Source of the DNA: Terrimonas sp964445775
GTDB taxonomy: Bacteria > Bacteroidota > Bacteroidia > Chitinophagales > Chitinophagaceae
Length of the DNA stretch: 64,000 nucleotides
Assembly: GCA_964445775.1 (NCBI GenBank)
Contig: CAYUMH010000008.1
Coordinates: forward strand, 8,287 to 72,286
Direction: 5' to 3'
In this document: positions 17,483-26,860 of the stretch, one piece after another
Layout: each line of letters starts with the position of its first letter
How positions within the stretch are numbered: the stretch's first letter is position 1
Notes under the pieces: model-generated
Told to the model about the DNA's origin: nothing
The model's input: only the letters and a program-made list of their open reading frames with translations
Databases searched by the model: none
Made by a program: the position numbers and the translations under genes

Positions 17483-18517
17483 TTAGTAAGACCAAAGGTC
17501 CTGCTCAAAATTGAAGATCTTTTCTTTAATGTTCTCACCTTCCAGTAAAGCCAGGATCGGGTCTTTAATTACCTGCCTGATGGTCCTGTTAGCGGCATTA
17601 TCCAAAGTTGATTTGGTAATATAACTGCTGAACATGCGGCTTTCAAACAATTCTTCCCAGGTCATGCGGCTTTGGCCCATGTTTTTAGGATTATATACTT
17701 CGTTCTTAGCCAGCATTGGCCTTAAGTCGGGGTAATATATCCAGAACATTGGCTGGCTACCAAACTCTTTACCATTGGGTAAGTATTTAGTAAGTACAGG
17801 GGCAATTCCTAAAATACGGCAGAACATACGGCTGGCCTCACGGTCAAATACCCACTCTTCCTTGATACGCAATTTTAAAACGCTCTTTGCATCAAAGCTG
17901 GCACGTGTAACTACATACTTAACAATCTTATTAATATCATTAGGATCATACTGCGGAACCGTATCGGCACTACCCAATGTCATTTGATTAATATCAGCTA
18001 CAGTAATAGGTGTGGTGAACCTGTCGTCGGCAAAAGCAGTAACTTCTCCGTTAGTAACCGCATTCAGCAAAACATTGATGAAAACCTGGCTACCGTTATC
18101 GTCTTCCGCTTCATAACGGAAAGTCTGGTTCATTTTTTCACGCAGGTCCAGCTCACGCCAAACTTTCTCCGCATATAATGCATCGTCCCAGCGTAAATGT
18201 TCATACTCTAAAGGCGTACGTGCATTTAATCCTTTTTTATCAAAAGCATTATCCTGACGTAAAGAGGTCTTTTTCGTATTACTTGAAACGCCGGAGCTGT
18301 CTACTTCAATTGGTACACCACCATAAGGATCATAGCCTGAAGGCGGGCGGGTATCGTTAACCTGCTGTTGTTGCTGGTTATTCCCCTGCTGTTGTTGTTG
18401 GTTGGTATTGGTACCGGTATTATTTCTTCTTCTACCGGTTCTTTGGGCACTTGCATCTGCAACCAATAAAGCTGCAAAGGCAACCAACAAACACTTTTTA
18501 TAAATTGATAATTTCAT
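17483..18517 (-). CDS. gldN: Gliding motility / T9SS protein GldN (PorN)
   Basis: 344 aa with an N-terminal signal peptide (MKLSIYKKCLLVAFAALLVADASAQ). A low-complexity Asn/Gln-rich stretch follows (residues about 26-58), which is expanded here. The conserved core includes YEHLRWDDALYAEKVWRELDLREKMNQTF, IKEEWVFDREASRMFCRILGIAPV and MFWIYYPDLRPMLAKNEVYNPKN, the standard GldN/PorN pattern. In the type IX secretion system PorN binds the PorK lipoprotein to make the periplasmic ring under the outer membrane. It is the last gene of gldK-gldL-gldM-gldN, 20 bp after gldM, and is followed by a strong terminator. Confidence 0.95.
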   Translation of the reverse strand: MKLSIYKKCLLVAFAALLVADASAQRTGRRRNNTGTNTNQQQQQGNNQQQQQVNDTRPPSGYDPYGGVPIEVDSSGVSSNTKKTSLRQDNAFDKKGLNARTPLEYEHLRWDDALYAEKVWRELDLREKMNQTFRYEAEDDNGSQVFINVLLNAVTNGEVTAFADDRFTTPITVADINQMTLGSADTVPQYDPNDINKIVKYVVTRASFDAKSVLKLRIKEEWVFDREASRMFCRILGIAPVLTKYLPNGKEFGSQPMFWIYYPDLRPMLAKNEVYNPKNMGQSRMTWEELFESRMFSSYITKSTLDNAANRTIRQVIKDPILALLEGENIKEKIFNFEQDLWSY

Positions 18518-18537
18518 AGCGCTGAACTTTAAAAAAA

Positions 18538-20085
18538 TTATTTAAGGTAGTACACCAGTGAGGGGGCAGAAGAAACCCTGCCATCCGGACCCTGTACTCT
18601 TATATCATCAATAGTTACTGTTTTACCACCTTTCGCATGAGCTTTGATATAATTTTGTGCTTGCGAGCTGAACAGGTTACCCTGGCAAACTGCTGTAGCC
18701 ACATCTCCGTCATCAGTATCAATGGAGAAAGAGAATGATACCACTTTATAGCTTAATTCAAAAGGAAAGTCTTTAATACCTGCTCCTACACCTGTTTGTG
18801 CCCTGAATGCACCTGCTGCGATAGAAGCGCCACTTTCGTTACCACCTACATAGGCCTGGGCCTTAGGTATAGTACGTACACGGAATTGAGATGCACCGGC
18901 TACTTTACCATCCACTGATACCGTAATCCGGCAATCATCGGTAACGGTACCTACGCGGGCAATATATTTACCGGCACCAACTTTTGTAATAGAACCGCCA
19001 CCACCACTGATGCTTACCTGAACCCTGTCATCACCACCACCGCTGGCAGCAATAGATACAGGATTATCAACACCGATATACAATACATTCATTTTATCCA
19101 GGGCAATAGAGGCATTAGCCTGACCTACTGTATAGGTAATTGTTTTGCTTATTGATTCAACTTTATTCGTTGTCTGGTTAAAGAACGAAATATTTACCGG
19201 AACAGTATGTGTACCAATTGAGTTGGCCATCGTTTTATAATGCGCTGCTCCATCTTCTCCAATGGCAAGGGTTGAACCACCAATTGAAATTTTAGGTTGT
19301 GCATTTTTACTGAAAGCACCCACACCTGCTGTAATTTCCAGTTCCTGGCCAGGCATCAGGTAATTTGAACTTTGCCCGATTACCGCAGCGTATGAATCGA
19401 ATATTACTTCTACTTTACCAACCTGCTCGTGAATATGAGCCACTACATTGTTCTCAGAAGTTTTAATATCATTCTGCAGTTTACTTAAAATGGTTAAACC
19501 GGCTACGGTTGGTACCATATTAAAGTTGGCAATATCCCAATCTTTCTTTTTGCCGTCTTTACCAGTTGGTTCAGAAAGGTCTATTTGCAGGGTTTTAGAA
19601 AACTTCTCAGCAATACTTGGATCAATTGCCAATAAGTTCTTTTTATAATCAGCCAACATCGTATATAACTTTTTGGCTTCTCCATCCTTTACCATTATCC
19701 GGGTAACAATCTCCTGGCTTCCTTCATTCATATGTTTGTCAGGATTGTCAGGATTATTCGGGTCGCCTCCGGCTGATGTAATGATTTTGCTTTTTAAGCT
19801 TTGTATATAATCAAATACTGATTTAGACAAAGACGCAGCTTGCTGAGCTTTAGGATACCAAAGATTTGCTCTTTCTGCAGTTTCCGCTTTTTTTGTTTTT
19901 TCTTCCAATGAGGCTAAAATAGTAGAAGTAGAAGCATTTACGGTGGTATTCGTTTTCTCTAAGCTGGAGTTTACGGTTTTAAAGGCATTAAGAATCTCTG
20001 ATGATACGTTCAGTGCTAACAGACAGGTTAACACCAGGTACATCAGGTTGATCATCTTCTGCCGCGGCTCTTTAGGTAGTGCCAT
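18538..20085 (-). CDS. gldM: Gliding motility / T9SS motor protein GldM (PorM)
   Basis: 515 aa. The N-terminus MALPKEPRQKMINLMYLVLTCLLALNVSSEILNAFKTV holds the single membrane helix (about 12-31) typical of GldM, followed by a helical region (30-210) and a run of Ig-like periplasmic domains (IGGSTLAIGEDG, NVLYIGVDNPVSIAASGGGDDRV, GAGIKDFPFELSYKVVSF). GldM pairs with GldL in the inner membrane and its long periplasmic part transmits motion to the GldK/GldN ring. It lies 75 bp after gldL and 20 bp before gldN. Length and order are normal. Confidence 0.96.
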   Translation of the reverse strand: MALPKEPRQKMINLMYLVLTCLLALNVSSEILNAFKTVNSSLEKTNTTVNASTSTILASLEEKTKKAETAERANLWYPKAQQAASLSKSVFDYIQSLKSKIITSAGGDPNNPDNPDKHMNEGSQEIVTRIMVKDGEAKKLYTMLADYKKNLLAIDPSIAEKFSKTLQIDLSEPTGKDGKKKDWDIANFNMVPTVAGLTILSKLQNDIKTSENNVVAHIHEQVGKVEVIFDSYAAVIGQSSNYLMPGQELEITAGVGAFSKNAQPKISIGGSTLAIGEDGAAHYKTMANSIGTHTVPVNISFFNQTTNKVESISKTITYTVGQANASIALDKMNVLYIGVDNPVSIAASGGGDDRVQVSISGGGGSITKVGAGKYIARVGTVTDDCRITVSVDGKVAGASQFRVRTIPKAQAYVGGNESGASIAAGAFRAQTGVGAGIKDFPFELSYKVVSFSFSIDTDDGDVATAVCQGNLFSSQAQNYIKAHAKGGKTVTIDDIRVQGPDGRVSSAPSLVYYLK

Positions 20086-20160
20086 AACTGGTCAAAAAAT
20101 TTATAGTCTTTTATAAAATATTTTTCTTTTACAACTTTGGTTTATCAAACAGGATGATAA

Positions 20161-20940
20161 TTATTTACCCTGCATAGCAGTTAACATATTACCATAAATG
20201 CCGTTCAGGCGACCCAGGTTAGTAGCCAGGCTACCAATCTGTTCCTGTACTTTCTTAGCATCATCCGCACTGTTGATCAGGCTGGCAGAAGTTTCGGAAA
20301 GTTTACCATAAAAACCATTCAGGGCTTTCAGGTGGTTATTGCTTTCCTGCAATTCCAGCTCATAAATTGTATTTAAAGACGACAAGTTTTTAGTTAATAC
20401 CTGCACCTGGTCGTGGAAGGTTTTAGCGCCTTCAGTTGCCAGGTTAAAAGCACCTACCGAATTGGCCGAACTTACATACGCCTCTTTCACTTTATCCAGG
20501 GCGGCCGTAACTTCTTTTGTTTTAGCGGTATAATCACCGGTAGCCGCCACAACATCACTGATATTGTTCATGTTACCGATAGTTTCATTTAATTTTTTAA
20601 AGTTGTCACCTAAACGGTTTAACACTTCAGGAGTTACATGTGCATCAATTAATGCTTTATCTAAAGCGGCAATAGCGCCACCTTTTGCTGGTCTTACTAC
20701 TTCACCGGCAACAGTTAATTCTTCAGAATGAGAATTATCAGGTAATGCAGGATAAATAACATATAACACACCATATAAAGCAAAGATAACAGCCTCAGTT
20801 ACCAGACCGATCCACAGCCAGGTGTCGGCATCAGGAGCGTGGGTAATTTTTCTTAATGCACCCCATAATACAATTGCTGCTGCAAATGATACTGCTACGT
20901 CAACCCATTTACTAACTTTTGAAGGAATAGCTGCTGCCAT
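20161..20940 (-). CDS. gldL: Gliding motility / T9SS motor protein GldL (PorL)
   Basis: 259 aa. Two membrane helices near the N-terminus (VAVSFAAAIVLWGALRKI, residues about 12-29, and WLWIGLVTEAVIFALYGVLYVIYP, about 40-64) carry the conserved Glu49 that is proposed to handle protons in the GldLM motor. The cytoplasmic remainder is helical, with repeated coiled-coil segments (NRLGDNFKKLNETIGNMNNIS, LNTIYELELQESNNHLKALNGFYGKLS). It energises type IX secretion and gliding. It is separated from gldK by 148 bp that contains a hairpin, unlike the close spacing downstream, so gldK expression may be uncoupled from gldLMN. Confidence 0.96.
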   Translation of the reverse strand: MAAAIPSKVSKWVDVAVSFAAAIVLWGALRKITHAPDADTWLWIGLVTEAVIFALYGVLYVIYPALPDNSHSEELTVAGEVVRPAKGGAIAALDKALIDAHVTPEVLNRLGDNFKKLNETIGNMNNISDVVAATGDYTAKTKEVTAALDKVKEAYVSSANSVGAFNLATEGAKTFHDQVQVLTKNLSSLNTIYELELQESNNHLKALNGFYGKLSETSASLINSADDAKKVQEQIGSLATNLGRLNGIYGNMLTAMQGK

Positions 20941-20991
20941 AAAATAATGATTTTAAAAAAATAGTTTTTGATGAAGAAGATTGGTGAAATG

Positions 20992-21028
20992 AACCGGGGT
21001 GTGATGCAAGTTTTATTACACCCCGGTT
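20992..21028 (-). promoter_or_regulatory. Hairpin between gldK and gldL
   Basis: AACCGGGGTGT (20992-21002) and ACACCCCGGTT (21018-21028) form an 11-bp perfect stem with a 15-nt loop. On the transcribed strand no U-tract follows, so an attenuator or mRNA-stabilising element is as likely as a terminator. Confidence 0.6.
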
Positions 21029-21088
21029 ATTTATAACTTAAAAAGTAATTACAATATTGTATTGCCCCAGGTAAAGCGGCAATTTTAT

Positions 21089-22384
21089 TTATCTGCGGCC
21101 CCCGGCTGCGGGTAAATCAATCACCGAACGGAAACCGATGTAAGATTTTGCAGAATCCTGGTATTCGTAAGTGCTGGTACCGGTTTGCAGGTAGTATCCA
21201 ACATCTTTCCAGCTACCGCCACGGATAATTTTACGTTTCATTAATGGTGGGTCGTCGTCTTTGGCATTCCAGCGTACATCAGGGTTCATATCGTGCTGAA
21301 AGTTGTTACGTCCTTCGTAGAAGATAGAAGAAGTCCACTCGGCTACGTTACCCGACATACAGTACAGGCCAAAGTCGTTAGGCCAGTAAGCATCGGCACG
21401 TACGGTATAGAAACCGCCATCCTCAGGGTAGTTACCACGGCCTGGTTTAAAGTTGGCCATTAAACATCCTTTTTTATTACGTAAGTAAGGACCACCCCAG
21501 GGGAACATAGATTGTGAGCGGCCACCACGGGCGGCATATTCCCATTGTGCTTCTGTAGGCAGACGGAAGTCAGACTCGGTTACCCTTTTTTTGCCTTCCA
21601 GGAAGGAATTCAGGTAATGTGTTCTCCATTCGCAGAAGGCAGTTGCCTGTTTCCAGTTTACACCTACAACAGGGTAATTATCAAAAGCGGGGTGAGAGAA
21701 ATAACGTTTGGTCATGGGCTCGTTGTAAGAGTAAGAGAAGTCTCTTACCCATACCAGCGTATCCGGGTAAATAGGAACGTCTTTTTTAATGATAAATTTA
21801 GAGCGGGGTTTGTTCTCGTTCTCTCTTTTGGCATTTTCTTTCAGGTCATGAACCTCAGAGTGGTATTTCAACTCTTTCACATCCAGTTCTTTTTTGCCAT
21901 AAATTCTGTCTTCAGGAGCCAGGATAAGGTTGGTATTTGCCAACTCTTCCATATTCTTGGGATCATCCCACCTGAATTTTTTCATCGCTGCCCAATCAAC
22001 ACCTTCAACGCCGTTGGCATCAGCTTTTACTTTGTTTAATTTACGGGCTACAGTTGAGTCGCGCACCCATTGTACAAATTGGCGGTACTCTGCATTGGTA
22101 ACTTCGGTGGCATCCATCCAGAAGCCACTGATAGAAACGGAACGGTTACGGGCACTAAAGGCATAAGCAGGATCTTCATCGCTGGGCCCCATGTGAAAAG
22201 TTCCCTGTGGCACATATACCATGCCCACCGGCTTTTTCAAATTGGACCGCGTACCCGCCGACACACCATGTAACTGGCCGTCGTTAGGCAATGAACCGCC
22301 TTTGTTCTTTCCCGAATTACAGCTTGCAAACACCATCAGGGCTGCAAATGCTAAAAACGCATAGTTAGGGTTTCTCATTATCAT
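21089..22384 (-). CDS. gldK: Gliding motility / T9SS lipoprotein GldK (PorK)
   Basis: About 431 aa from ATG at 22384 (or 22378). The open frame runs on to 22435, but that part lies at or upstream of the promoter found at 22404-22437, and the shorter start gives a proper lipoprotein signal (MRNPNYAFLAFAALMVFASC). The body has the formylglycine-generating-enzyme-like fold shared by GldK/GldJ: GMVYVPQGTFHMGPSDED, FWMDATEVTNAEYRQFVQWV, RLPTEAQWEYAARGG, NVAEWTSSIF, IIRGGSWKDVGYYLQTG, SYIGFRSV. PorK/GldK forms the outer-membrane-attached ring with GldN. It is the first gene of the operon. Confidence 0.95.
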   Translation of the reverse strand: MIMRNPNYAFLAFAALMVFASCNSGKNKGGSLPNDGQLHGVSAGTRSNLKKPVGMVYVPQGTFHMGPSDEDPAYAFSARNRSVSISGFWMDATEVTNAEYRQFVQWVRDSTVARKLNKVKADANGVEGVDWAAMKKFRWDDPKNMEELANTNLILAPEDRIYGKKELDVKELKYHSEVHDLKENAKRENENKPRSKFIIKKDVPIYPDTLVWVRDFSYSYNEPMTKRYFSHPAFDNYPVVGVNWKQATAFCEWRTHYLNSFLEGKKRVTESDFRLPTEAQWEYAARGGRSQSMFPWGGPYLRNKKGCLMANFKPGRGNYPEDGGFYTVRADAYWPNDFGLYCMSGNVAEWTSSIFYEGRNNFQHDMNPDVRWNAKDDDPPLMKRKIIRGGSWKDVGYYLQTGTSTYEYQDSAKSYIGFRSVIDLPAAGGRR

Positions 22385-22403
22385 ACACTTAAAGGGTATT
22401 GGA

Positions 22404-22437
22404 CAAATATAATATTTTGGTCTATTTGCAGTCACAA
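22404..22437 (-). promoter_or_regulatory. Bacteroidota-type promoter of gldK
   Basis: On the minus strand TATATTTG (22411-22404) matches the -7 consensus TAnnTTTG, with TTG (22437-22435) 23 bp upstream as -33 element. The expected transcript start falls about 15 nt before the ATG at 22384, which supports that start over the longer frame. Confidence 0.5.
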
Positions 22438-22538
22438 GGATACAATTTATTTTTAAACAAACAAATGGTTTAATACTTCGTAAATTATCTAACGCTGCGT
22501 TAAATATTTTATTGCATTTAACAGAAAATTAATTATTT

Positions 22539-24623
22539 TTATAATTCTTTGTTAATCAATATAATAAGTTCTTTTATAGTAGCAACTGGTGCCTTACAGC
22601 TAAACTCCCGACACAAAAAAATATTCGCATTTCCCAACTTTTTTTTGCCCCTGGCCCATTCCAAATGCTCATTTTTTTTATCCACAGTCAGCATTATTTT
22701 AAACGGCAGATACTCATATAGTGTTTTAAAATATATGTCTTTATCGGGTTCCACCACCACTATTTCCTGTGTACCCGCATATAATTCCAGCAACATACTG
22801 ACCCATATGCCAAAAGAAGCCGGGTATTGATGAACAGATTTGCTTAAACCCTGCACCATCCCTAAACCCCTTTCTGCCCATTCGGCCTTGCCAAAAACGA
22901 TGGACAACCTGTATAAATTGTGCGCCATCACACTATTTCCCGATGGTACCGCCCCGTCATACACTTCTTTTTTACGTAACAACAGGTCGGTCTGCTCTTT
23001 ACCCGTATAATAAAAAAACAGGTTTTGCTCATCGCTAAAGTTTGCAATCACCAGCTCCGTTAGTTCCTGTGCTTTCAGCAACCAGTCAAATTCGGTTGTT
23101 ATTTCATATAAATAATACAGGGCATCTATTAAACAGGCATAATCGTCCAAAAATGCCGGGTACCGGGCCTCGTTGTTCTTCCAGGTATGGTTCAACAACC
23201 CATTATCGCCCTTAAACACATCCAGGAGAAACTGCATATTTTTAATGGCCAGGGTTTTATAGGCTTCATTACCGGTAGCCATAAAAGCCTGGCTGCAGGC
23301 CTTATTCATAAGGGCATTCCAGCCCAGTATTACTTTATCGTCCAGCCCGGGTGCTATACGTGTGTACCGGTGTTGCAGCAATATTTCCTTCCCCCTGTTT
23401 AAAACAGCGTTTACCTCCGCTGCTGTTTTACCATAGGTTGCTGCCACTTTATCCAAAGGCGCTTTCACCTGTAAAATATTCACTTCTTCCCAATTACCGG
23501 CTTCGGTTATATCATAGTAAGCGCAAAACAAAGCAGCATCAGCCCCTAACAAAGCTGTTACCACCTCTTTGGTCCACACATAGTATTTCCCTTCTACTCC
23601 TTCACTATCCGCATCCAGGGCTGCAAAAAAACCACCCTGTGCATGCATCAGGTCTCTTTGTACAAAAGCCATGGTTTCCTCAATGGCTCCCCGGTAATGT
23701 GGCTGCGCCGTTAACTGGTAAGCCTCACACATTGCCGATACCAGTAAGGCATTATCGTATAACATTTTTTCAAAATGTGGCACCAGCCATTCCATATCGG
23801 TGGCATAACGGGCAAAGCCTCCGCCAAGCTGGTCATATATACCACCGCGGATCATTTTATCCAGCGATAAAAGGGCCTGCGCCTGGCATTCCTGCCCCAG
23901 CTGCGCATCTGTTTCCTGCAATTCCTTATTGTGTTTGCACAGGTAGGCCATGCGTAATAAAAAACGGATTACAAATGTCTGCGGAAATTTTGGGGCCGCC
24001 CCAAAACCACCAAACTGGCTATCGGCCTGTTGTAATACCTGCCTGGCCATGGCGGCGATATCTGTTGTGGTAATCCCAAACGATGTTATATCAGCCGGCA
24101 TACCGCCAAACTGATTGGCCTTGTCCAGGTGGGCTGTCAGGTAACTCCCCTGTTCTTCAATTTCGGCCCGCCTTTCCTTATAGGCATTGGTAATACCGGT
24201 TAGTACATCTTTCCACGATTGCCTGCCATATAAACTTCGTGGCGGAAAATAGGTGCCACCATAAAAAGGCTTTTTATCCGGCGTTAAAAACACATTCAGC
24301 GGCCAGCCTCCCTGCCCGGTCATGGCCTGTACCGCATCCATATAAATATGATCCAGGTCGGGCCTTTCCTCCCGGTCAATTTTAATATTCACAAAATGTT
24401 CATTCATTATCGCCGCCACTGTTTCGTCCTCAAAGCTTTCCCGCTCCATTACATGGCACCAGTGACAGGCCGCATAGCCAATGCTCACCAGTATAGGCTT
24501 ATCCTCCTGCCTGGCTTTTGTCAATGCTTCTTCGCCCCAGGGGTACCACTGTACCGGGTTATGGGCATGCTGCAATAAATACGGGCTTGTTTCGTGAATT
24601 AAATGATTGGTATGTGTTGCCAT
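22539..24623 (-). CDS. DUF255/YyaL-type thioredoxin-domain protein
   Basis: 694 aa from ATG at 24623; the frame extends 32 more codons upstream, but that part is unconserved in character (poly-Gln/Lys) and the family begins at MATHTNHLIHETSPYLLQHAHNPVQWYPWG. An N-terminal thioredoxin-like domain has the CxxC-like CHWCH (Cys53, Cys56) in GYAACHWCHVMERESFED, and a motif GQGGWPLNVFLTPDKKPFYGGTYFPP. The rest is an (alpha/alpha)6-type domain similar to N-acylglucosamine epimerases (GGGFARYATDMEWLVPHFEKMLYDNA). The function of the family is not established. A perfect inverted repeat, CCGTAAAT (24625-24632) and ATTTACGG (24659-24666), lies in the leader just before the start. Confidence 0.9.
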   Translation of the reverse strand: MATHTNHLIHETSPYLLQHAHNPVQWYPWGEEALTKARQEDKPILVSIGYAACHWCHVMERESFEDETVAAIMNEHFVNIKIDREERPDLDHIYMDAVQAMTGQGGWPLNVFLTPDKKPFYGGTYFPPRSLYGRQSWKDVLTGITNAYKERRAEIEEQGSYLTAHLDKANQFGGMPADITSFGITTTDIAAMARQVLQQADSQFGGFGAAPKFPQTFVIRFLLRMAYLCKHNKELQETDAQLGQECQAQALLSLDKMIRGGIYDQLGGGFARYATDMEWLVPHFEKMLYDNALLVSAMCEAYQLTAQPHYRGAIEETMAFVQRDLMHAQGGFFAALDADSEGVEGKYYVWTKEVVTALLGADAALFCAYYDITEAGNWEEVNILQVKAPLDKVAATYGKTAAEVNAVLNRGKEILLQHRYTRIAPGLDDKVILGWNALMNKACSQAFMATGNEAYKTLAIKNMQFLLDVFKGDNGLLNHTWKNNEARYPAFLDDYACLIDALYYLYEITTEFDWLLKAQELTELVIANFSDEQNLFFYYTGKEQTDLLLRKKEVYDGAVPSGNSVMAHNLYRLSIVFGKAEWAERGLGMVQGLSKSVHQYPASFGIWVSMLLELYAGTQEIVVVEPDKDIYFKTLYEYLPFKIMLTVDKKNEHLEWARGKKKLGNANIFLCREFSCKAPVATIKELIILINKEL

Positions 24624-24820
24624 ACCGTAAATGTCGGTGAATAGTGCGGTATAAAAATATTTACGGCGTAATCGCTGCTGTTGTTTTTTTGAAGCAGCAA
24701 CTGCAGTAACTCCGTTCACCGATAGTTTCCCGCTTTTGCTGCCAGCCCCTTCACCTTTTCATTAATACAACGTATATATATTGGCGTAAAAAATACTTTC
24801 GTTTAATTTTTACCCTGAAG

Positions 24821-25006
24821 GTGGGCTGTCCGCGTCAATCGGGGCTATCAGCAGCAGCAGTACAAAGCCGGGCTTGGGTAAACAGACGAAGGGCTGCCCG
24901 ATGGCAGCGGCATTCCGCCGAAGGGCTGTGCGGGGCAGGGAGCGGCGGAATACAGCGTACAGCGGGAACTACAGCTGCATAGCAATGCTATAGCCGACAG
25001 CCCCAC
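24821..25006. repeat. GC-rich structured element with inverted ends (GGGCTGTC family), copy 2
   Basis: GTGGGCTGTC (24821-24830) and GACAGCCCCAC (24996-25006) are inverted ends. Inside lie a perfect pair ATTCCGCCG (24912-24920)/CGGCGGAAT (24943-24951) and a small hairpin ATAGC-AAT-GCTAT. It is 186 bp, distinctly GC-rich, without an ORF, between hemD and the DUF255 gene. It shares GGGCTGTCGGCT and GGGCAGCCCTTCG with the element at 14626-14726. It could be a miniature mobile element or a structured RNA. The A+T-rich part of the gap (24624-24820) holds only leader sequence. Confidence 0.6.
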
Positions 25007-25035
25007 ATAATCACTTAGTGAGGGGAGAACTTTGT

Positions 25036-25830
25036 TTATTTTTTTTGTGCTGCTAAAAAATGGTCCAGTGCCGATATCATGCTGGGCGCCTTGGGTTGCG
25101 GGGCAATAATGCCCGGAGCCAGGCCTGCTTCTTCGGCGGCCTTGGTAGTATTGCTGCCAAAAGTGCCTATTACCGTCCCGTTTTGTTTAAATTCGGGCTG
25201 GTTATCAAATAAACTTTTTATACCACTGGGAGTAAAGAAACAGATGACATCGTAATCGTTGCTGGTCAGCATCTCTTTTACATCATTACTTTGTGTACGG
25301 TACAAAAAGCCCATAGCAAACTCGCAGTTGTTGGATTTAAGCCAGTTTACAATATCATTATCCTGCTGGTTTTCTGAACAAACATAAAGGAACTTTTCGT
25401 TGCCCTTGTGTTTGTTGATCACATCAAACATGCTTTTGTTGGAGCCGTCGGCGCCATAAAACACTTTACGCTTACGGTACAGGATAAATTTTTGCAGGTA
25501 TAAGGCAACCGCTTCAGTAATGCAGAAGTATTTGGTATCCTGCGATACGCTTACTTTCATTTCCTCACAAATACGAAAAAAATGATCGATAGCATTACGG
25601 CTGGTGAAGATAATTCCTGTGTAGGAGGCAATGTCAATTTTCTGACGCCTGAATTCTTTAGCCGGAATTCCTTCCAACCTGATGAATGATTGGAAGTGAA
25701 GATTTACACCATACTTCCGTTCTAATTCAAAGTATGGCGACTTTTCGCTCTCGGGTCTTGGCTGTGTGATCAAGATGCTTTGGACCCCATTGGTTTTTTT
25801 TCCAGTAGTTGTAACTCCGTTTTTTACCAT
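25036..25830 (-). CDS. hemD: Uroporphyrinogen-III synthase
   Basis: 264 aa from ATG at 25830; the nine extra codons to 25857 start with TTG. HemD closes hydroxymethylbilane to uroporphyrinogen III in haem synthesis. The sequence fits the divergent Bacteroidota form: VQSILITQPRPESEKSPYFELERKYGVNLHFQSFIRLEGI at the start, IDIASYTGIIFTSRNAIDHFFRI, KYFCITEAVALYLQKF, FLYVCSENQQDNDIVNWL, YDVICFFTPSGIKSLFDN and VIGTFGSNTTKAAEEAGL, i.e. two alternating alpha/beta lobes. It follows the DUF4271-like gene closely (less than 40 bp). An unlinked haem-related gene, hemW, lies 3 kb away on the other strand. Confidence 0.85.
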   Translation of the reverse strand: MVKNGVTTTGKKTNGVQSILITQPRPESEKSPYFELERKYGVNLHFQSFIRLEGIPAKEFRRQKIDIASYTGIIFTSRNAIDHFFRICEEMKVSVSQDTKYFCITEAVALYLQKFILYRKRKVFYGADGSNKSMFDVINKHKGNEKFLYVCSENQQDNDIVNWLKSNNCEFAMGFLYRTQSNDVKEMLTSNDYDVICFFTPSGIKSLFDNQPEFKQNGTVIGTFGSNTTKAAEEAGLAPGIIAPQPKAPSMISALDHFLAAQKK

Positions 25831-25868
25831 GTGAATTTCCGCTAAAGTTGGGCGCAAAGGTACGTGTT

Positions 25869-26792
25869 TTATTTAAAAATTGTTATTACCAATTTATAAA
25901 GTACTAACACAGGGGCTACTTCAAAGGCACAGAAGTATAAAAAGAAATGAAAAACACTCACTTGTACATAGGTACGCACGGCCGAAAGGGCCAGGATATA
26001 GCGGTATAAAAGCAGGCCGCCAATAACAGTCCATGACAAAACCCAGGCCGCGCCGGCCACCCCCGCAGGGCTAAAAGCAACAATGAATAGTACCGGCAGT
26101 AAAAAAATACCCAGCACTTTGTTAATAATAAATACAATAAATATATAGGTATCGGTAAGGGCCCGTACATTAAACACCCAGCCCGTGGCTTTAAGTGATA
26201 CAAACTTAACCAGGTATACACCGGCCAGGCCCGCACAACAGTACAAAACAAATAACCAGAAATTATGCACCGGCACCCTGTTTTCTGTATAATAAAACAG
26301 GAAGGCCGCATATAACCCGCCGGCTATAACAAATAATAAATTAAACAGTAAAGATGGTAAAGGTGTCTGGCTTAACTGCTCCGTTAACTGGCGTTGCTTT
26401 AAAGTGGTGCGGAAGAATAAACGCCAGAGATCACTTAAGTATTTAGGAAACAACAGGCGTAATACCGCAAAGTAGAGTAGTAAGCCCATCAGGCCATAAA
26501 ACAGCATATCCTTATCGGTGCGTTTTTTAAGTTGTCCGCCAGCTACAAGGGGCTGTTTACCAAAACTAAAATAAGGCATGTGCTCCAGCACCTGTACATA
26601 CAGGGGAATGCCCGGGCGTGTTTGCCAGGCCGCCACCGGCACCAAGGGTTTTTTAACGGTAAGGGTATCAACCGGTATAGTAACAGCCAGTGAATCCTTC
26701 CCTTTTTTAGTTAAGGAATCAGTAACAGGTTGCGCCAGCAAGCCCTGCAGTATCAACAATAAAAAAGAAAGTAAACCGGCTATTCGTTTCAA
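25869..26792 (-). CDS. DUF4271-like inner membrane protein
   Basis: 307 aa; no ATG is available, TTG at 26790-26792 gives a good signal peptide (KRIAGLLSFLLLILQGLLAQP). After a short periplasmic region there are about six membrane helices (MLFYGLMGLLLYFAVLRLLF, LPSLLFNLLFVIAGGLYAAFLFYY, FWLFVLYCCAGLAGVYLVKFVSL, TYIFIVFIINKVLGIFLLPVLFIVAF, AAWVLSWTVIGGLLLYRYILAL, FHFFLYFCAFEVAPVLVLYKLVI). The ending FEVAPVLVLYK is characteristic of DUF4271 proteins, which in Bacteroidota usually stand beside hemD as here. Function unknown. Confidence 0.75.
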   Translation of the reverse strand: MKRIAGLLSFLLLILQGLLAQPVTDSLTKKGKDSLAVTIPVDTLTVKKPLVPVAAWQTRPGIPLYVQVLEHMPYFSFGKQPLVAGGQLKKRTDKDMLFYGLMGLLLYFAVLRLLFPKYLSDLWRLFFRTTLKQRQLTEQLSQTPLPSLLFNLLFVIAGGLYAAFLFYYTENRVPVHNFWLFVLYCCAGLAGVYLVKFVSLKATGWVFNVRALTDTYIFIVFIINKVLGIFLLPVLFIVAFSPAGVAGAAWVLSWTVIGGLLLYRYILALSAVRTYVQVSVFHFFLYFCAFEVAPVLVLYKLVITIFK

Positions 26793-26860
26793 AAAAAGTA
26801 ATTGTTTGTCAAAAATAAGCGAACACGCCGAAGCTATGAAACAGAATAGCTTTTATGTGA

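Noticed and set aside
21089..22435. GldK start at 22435
   Set aside because: It lies at the -33 promoter element and would bury the lipoprotein signal behind about 18 extra residues.
23351..24073. 240-aa plus-strand open frame
   Set aside because: Antisense to the DUF255 protein; the composition (Pro/Leu/His-rich) is that of a shadow frame.
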